Positions 6,953 through 10,841 of a DNA stretch of 10,841 bases are shown here, piece after piece. The stretch spans positions 5,188 to 16,028 of the forward strand of contig WKLE02005392.1 of assembly GCA_014885115.2 (NCBI GenBank), given 5' to 3'. The number at the start of each line of letters is the position of its first letter. Position 1 is the stretch's first letter. This DNA is from Asterionellopsis glacialis. Lineage: Eukaryota; Bacillariophyta; Plagiogrammaphyceae; Rhaphoneidales; Asterionellopsidaceae. The position numbers and the translations under genes were made by a program. The notes below the pieces were generated by a model, which made no database searches, was not told where the DNA came from, and was given only the letters and a program-made list of their open reading frames with translations.

Positions 6953-9900
6953 ATGGATGACCATTTCCATGATGAAAAGGAACTTGAACATTCCTTCTCG
7001 AATGTGTTGGAAGAACTCAAAAATTTATCTGGAAAACGTGATCCTCGTTCGGTTCGACTGGCAGCTGTCACATGTGCTGTAGTAGATGTGGCTTCATCGG
7101 CTACACCCGATAAACCTTCCCCGGCCAGTGTGTATGCATCGACTGTCTCAGCCCTAGAGGGGACCCTGTCTTCAGATGAACCAGATTTCTCGACACAGGT
7201 TGCCTTGTTGGAGTTGTTATGTGCTACAGTACCCCATGTTGCCAAGAATACCCTCCAAGCAACGTTTGCCGTTACCTCTCGAGTTGTTCGGGCCTTGGTT
7301 GCTTCGACACAAGCGGTTTCTAGTACACAGGAAACAAATGATGAATTGGGTGGACTCAATGCGACACTCCGTGCAACATGTCGAGCATCGACACAAATTA
7401 TGAAATGTGTCTCTCCTCAAACAGATGAAACTGCAGTCCAACAATTCATTCAAGCAACATTGCTTACCTTATTTCAAGACAAACGTCCGAAAGTGCGAAA
7501 GGCTGCACATCAGGGCGCCTTGGAATTGTTGCGTGCATCGAAACCAAATGCAACCTTTATGAAAACTATTTTGGCTTATACACTATCCACTTTTGCGCGG
7601 GCTAAGAAACAGGTACAAAAATCTTCCAAAACACACAATCAACATGGTCATCACAACTCCGATCTTTTACATTTATGTGCATTTATGGAACAAGGTATTG
7701 TGCATATTAATACACCAAAGATCCGGGATACGATCATGGAACTTCTGATGGTACTATTGCAACAACAAACTCCACAAGACAATACTAGTTCTGACTTTGT
7801 AGCTGCAGCTCCACCTAAACGCGACATGACATCGAAAATTGTGACTATCAACGGTCTTTTGTCAGTCTTACTGGTAGTATTGGATCAACATCATAGCGAT
7901 GAAGATGAAATGGGTAATAATAATGATGAAGTGGATGGATTTGCGGCACGGGTTGTAGCTAGTTTAGTACAGGGTCGTCCCACGACTGTGTTTGCATCTG
8001 CCGATGAGGCAGTATGCGGCTCCGGAAAAATATTGTATGGTCGTGCCATGTTGGTAGCATGTCAACGCTTATTGGTGTCATCACAAAGTCAGCATAATCA
8101 AGTAGGGCACAAACTCCTACCTTTGGGTGTTCAAGTTATTTTACAACTAGCACGCCCCGAAAGCGCCATGGAGACTGATGTATCCAGTATCGCGCAGGAT
8201 CTCATGGTAGAATTGACGCAAACCTTTCGATCAATGCGAAAGCAAAAGCAAGATGGGCAGCACCAACAGCAATGTTGGTTAAGTTGTATGAATGTGATGA
8301 AACAACATTTGTTAGAGCAACAACAATTGGTATTCCGATCAACATGGTCGTGTACTTTGGCACCACTAGCCTTGTTGGTAGATTTCCTAGTTGGACCCTA
8401 CGAAGGCTCATGTAAGAGTGTCGTAACGGATCTTGTCAACTTGCATAACAGTGTCAAGGATAACGAACAATCGAAGCAAGCTATTGAAGAATGTTTAGGA
8501 AGTATCATTCAATCTGTTGGAATTGAAACCTTTTGGAATTGGATTGATTGGAACAATTCTGGTACACCAGCCAAGTTCACCAGCAAAAACCAGAAAGCAA
8601 CGCCTACTGCAGGGGGCATCCCTCTAGAACGGTCTTGGTTGCTACCCTTGTTGAAAACATCATCTTCAAATTCAGCATCTCATCCAAGTTTGGAGTTTTT
8701 CCAACAAAAAGTTTTGTCATTGGCCAGAGAATGTGACATGCAGGGTGCCACTGGTAAAAAACAAGAAAAGCAATTTCAGAAAGCACGCGTTGTCGATTTG
8801 TGGAATTTGTTTCCCTGTTGTTGCCAAAATCCACCGGACATTTCTGATAGTTTTGCACCATTAGCGCAAAAAACACTTGTAAAGGCTGTTGGTGATACAA
8901 GATATCCGCAACTTGTGGTAAGTATTTATTGACTGATAGTCCAAAGTTGGGATGTTATCGTATGCGTTTGCGTACAAAATGCACTTACTATGTGTTATTA
9001 CCTTTCGTTTTCATTTTAGACAATCATTTGCAGTGGTCTCAAAGTGATTGCTGCTGGTGTATTGGAGCGCATCCATGGCGACGATAGTGAGTTTGCACAG
9101 GGAGATGCGCAAATTCTAGCGCAAACATCGACGAAGTTATTGCCTGCCCTGTTTAAGTTAGTAGAAACACTTCAAGGCACAGGTACAAAATCAACAGAAG
9201 CAACTGGTAGCGATGAGATGGAAACTGAAGAGAAGGATGAAAAGAATAAGATGTCCCAAGATGCACAGAAGGTACAATGTGTAACGGATGCCATTGCGGA
9301 ATTATGTCGGTTGGCCCCAAAACCATTTTTACAAGCATTATTCAAAAAGATTATGCATCGGTTATTGGCCTCAACACAATCACAGAGCGACGAGTCTGAA
9401 AAAATTTGTACACTCCTCGGGTTAGCTCAGGCATTAGTAGCTTCAGAAGCATTGGACGAAGAGAGCATATCACTCTTGTATAGGTCATTGAAGCCTTTGA
9501 TTCGAACTGATGAATTTGAAGCTCGCGTGCAAAAACGTGCTTACAAGGTAATGGCTGAGATTTGTCAGCGATATCACAGTTTTGCAACCGCATCTGACCG
9601 TCTTGAGGAAATCACTGATTTACTTGTTGGTTCCATCATGACATGTCAAGTATCGGCAAGACATATGCGTTTGAAGTGTATGACTGTCATTGTGAAGGGT
9701 TTTTCGAATTCCAACAAGCAACAAATGGTAAGTTGATGCATCGGAGTTAGGGTACGAAATTGCCACCTCGCTAATAACATCTGGATTTGTCCATTTCTTT
9801 ACCACCTTTTAGGACGTTATTCCCAAGGTAGTTCCTGAAGTTCTCCTTTGTCTGAAAGATTCAAATGGCAAAACACGTGAAGCTGCATACCAGCTATTGC

Positions 9901-10841
9901 TATCTATGGCATCCGTCCGTAGTAACATGCTGGAATACTTCCGTATTGTATTAGCAGCTCTAGGTGCTCAAACTCCACATATGAGGTCTGCCGCAGTCAT
10001 GGCATTGTCACGTCTTGTGTTTGAATATGCCCGAGATGATGTTGAGGTCCAGACACTCCTTCCATCGCTTTTGGAAACTGTTATCGTGTTGTTTGATGAG
10101 AATGCCCGTGAAGTAATCAAAAGTGTAGTTGGCTTTGTGAGAGTTAGTGTTGCAGCAATGACTGCGGAACAACTAGAACCTCTCCTACCTGATTTGGTTA
10201 AGGGTATGTTGAAATTTCATAGGGGTAAGGATCGTTTCCGCGCCAAGATTAAGATTATTCTCAAGAAACTTGTACGAAATTATGGTTACGATGCTCTCAT
10301 GCCCTTAGTTCCTGAGGGCGACACCAGGTTGCTGACACACATGAGAAAGCTCGACGAACGTGCCAAACGTCGTAAGGCCGCACAAAGACCTGACGGTCAA
10401 GCAGCAAATAACGACTTTGATGATATGATGGAATCAGATGAAGAAGATTCAGATGATGGTCGAACTCTCATGACAGGAATGACAGGATTCACAAAGATGA
10501 CTGGTCGATCTGGCAAGAGTCAGAGGACTGCAGCTATTGAAAAGTATGAAAAAGCACGAAGTATTGCTGCTTCTACCAAGGCAAGTGGGCGATCACAACA
10601 TACGGCAGCTATGGGAGCAGCACCTTCAGGTCCTCGAATTCGAGCTGAAACGGGTGTGGAGGTCCATGATATGTTGGACCCTAAAATGGCCAAGAGTGTT
10701 CGTTTCGCCGACAACAACGATGGTGACAGTGATATGGAAGATGGTGGCGCAATGGAGTTCGATGACATGGGTCGTTTAGTGGTACCTGATGATCTTGATA
10801 TCAACAGCGATGGAGAACACCATGATAACCTGGATGATGAT
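6953..10841 (+). CDS. RRP12: RRP12-like ribosome biogenesis and export factor (three exons, 3' end beyond window)
   Basis: Rrp12 is a nucleolar HEAT-repeat protein needed for pre-rRNA processing and export of pre-ribosomal subunits. Exons 6953-8917, 9020-9727 and 9813-10841 give 1234 residues with no stop yet. Yeast and human forms are about 1230-1300, so only the tail is missing. Family landmarks are RSWLLPLL (560-567), VVDLWNLFPCC (613-623) and LLPALFKL (695-702), all in or beside the NUC173 region, then VQKRAYKVM (825-833), KFHRGKDRFRAKIK (1025-1038) and MRKLDERAKRRKAA (1068-1081). An acidic tract follows at 1094-1107 and a GRLVVPDDL-type segment near the end. The rest is helical, HEAT-like. 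ATG 6953 is preferred: A at -3, G at +4, and a plausible acidic N terminus. ATG 6773 would add 60 residues that do not resemble the family. Both introns are phase 0. Confidence 0.95.
8918..9019 (+). other. RRP12 intron 1 (102 bp)
   Basis: The donor is CTTGTG|GTAAGT and the acceptor TTTCATTTTAG|ACA. Removing it joins residue 655 (Val) to Thr656 in phase 0 and restores TIICSGLKVIAAG. Reading through gives a TGA five codons in. The nearby AG at 9032-9033 would shift the frame, so 9019 is the supported acceptor. Confidence 0.92.
9728..9812 (+). other. RRP12 intron 2 (85 bp)
   Basis: The donor is CAAATG|GTAAGT and the acceptor CCACCTTTTAG|GAC. It is in phase 0, joining NKQQM to DVIPKVVPEVLL. Reading through stops at the TGA three codons in. 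Exon 3 is then open for 343 codons to the window edge. Confidence 0.92.

Overview
The window looks like nuclear DNA of a microbial eukaryote, most likely a diatom or related stramenopile. This rests on four things: short GT-AG introns of 85 and 102 bp plus one longer predicted intron, AT-rich spacers, fairly dense genes on both strands, and acidic, Ser/Gln/Pro-rich proteins. The lineage is an inference from style; no sequence here fixes it.

Layout. (1) The left third (1-3180) is AT-rich and holds two small plus-strand genes (411-767 and 2163-2537). They encode disordered proteins of unknown function with the same plan: a Pro-rich or basic N half, an acidic patch, and a nearly terminal octapeptide EDGLFGLA. 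I read them as diverged paralogues. (2) 3181-5805 on the minus strand is a two-exon gene for a glycolipid-transfer-protein (GLTP) fold protein. It carries a membrane segment upstream of the fold and a long acidic insert, which includes a duplicated 11-residue EWDKL repeat, before the last GLTP helix. (3) 5806-6952 is a divergent intergenic region with hairpins and two copies of a 9-bp palindrome. (4) 6953 to the window end on the plus strand is RRP12, a nucleolar HEAT-repeat ribosome biogenesis and export factor, in three exons. It is still open at the window edge.

The genes do not form an evident pathway. RRP12 is housekeeping (pre-rRNA processing and pre-ribosome export). The GLTP-like gene points to glycosphingolipid or glycolipid handling at a membrane, probably on its lumenal side. 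The two small paralogues have no assignable role. The less ordinary content is the EDGLFGLA pair and the architecture of the GLTP-like protein. I see no CRISPR array, intact transposon, rRNA or confident tRNA.
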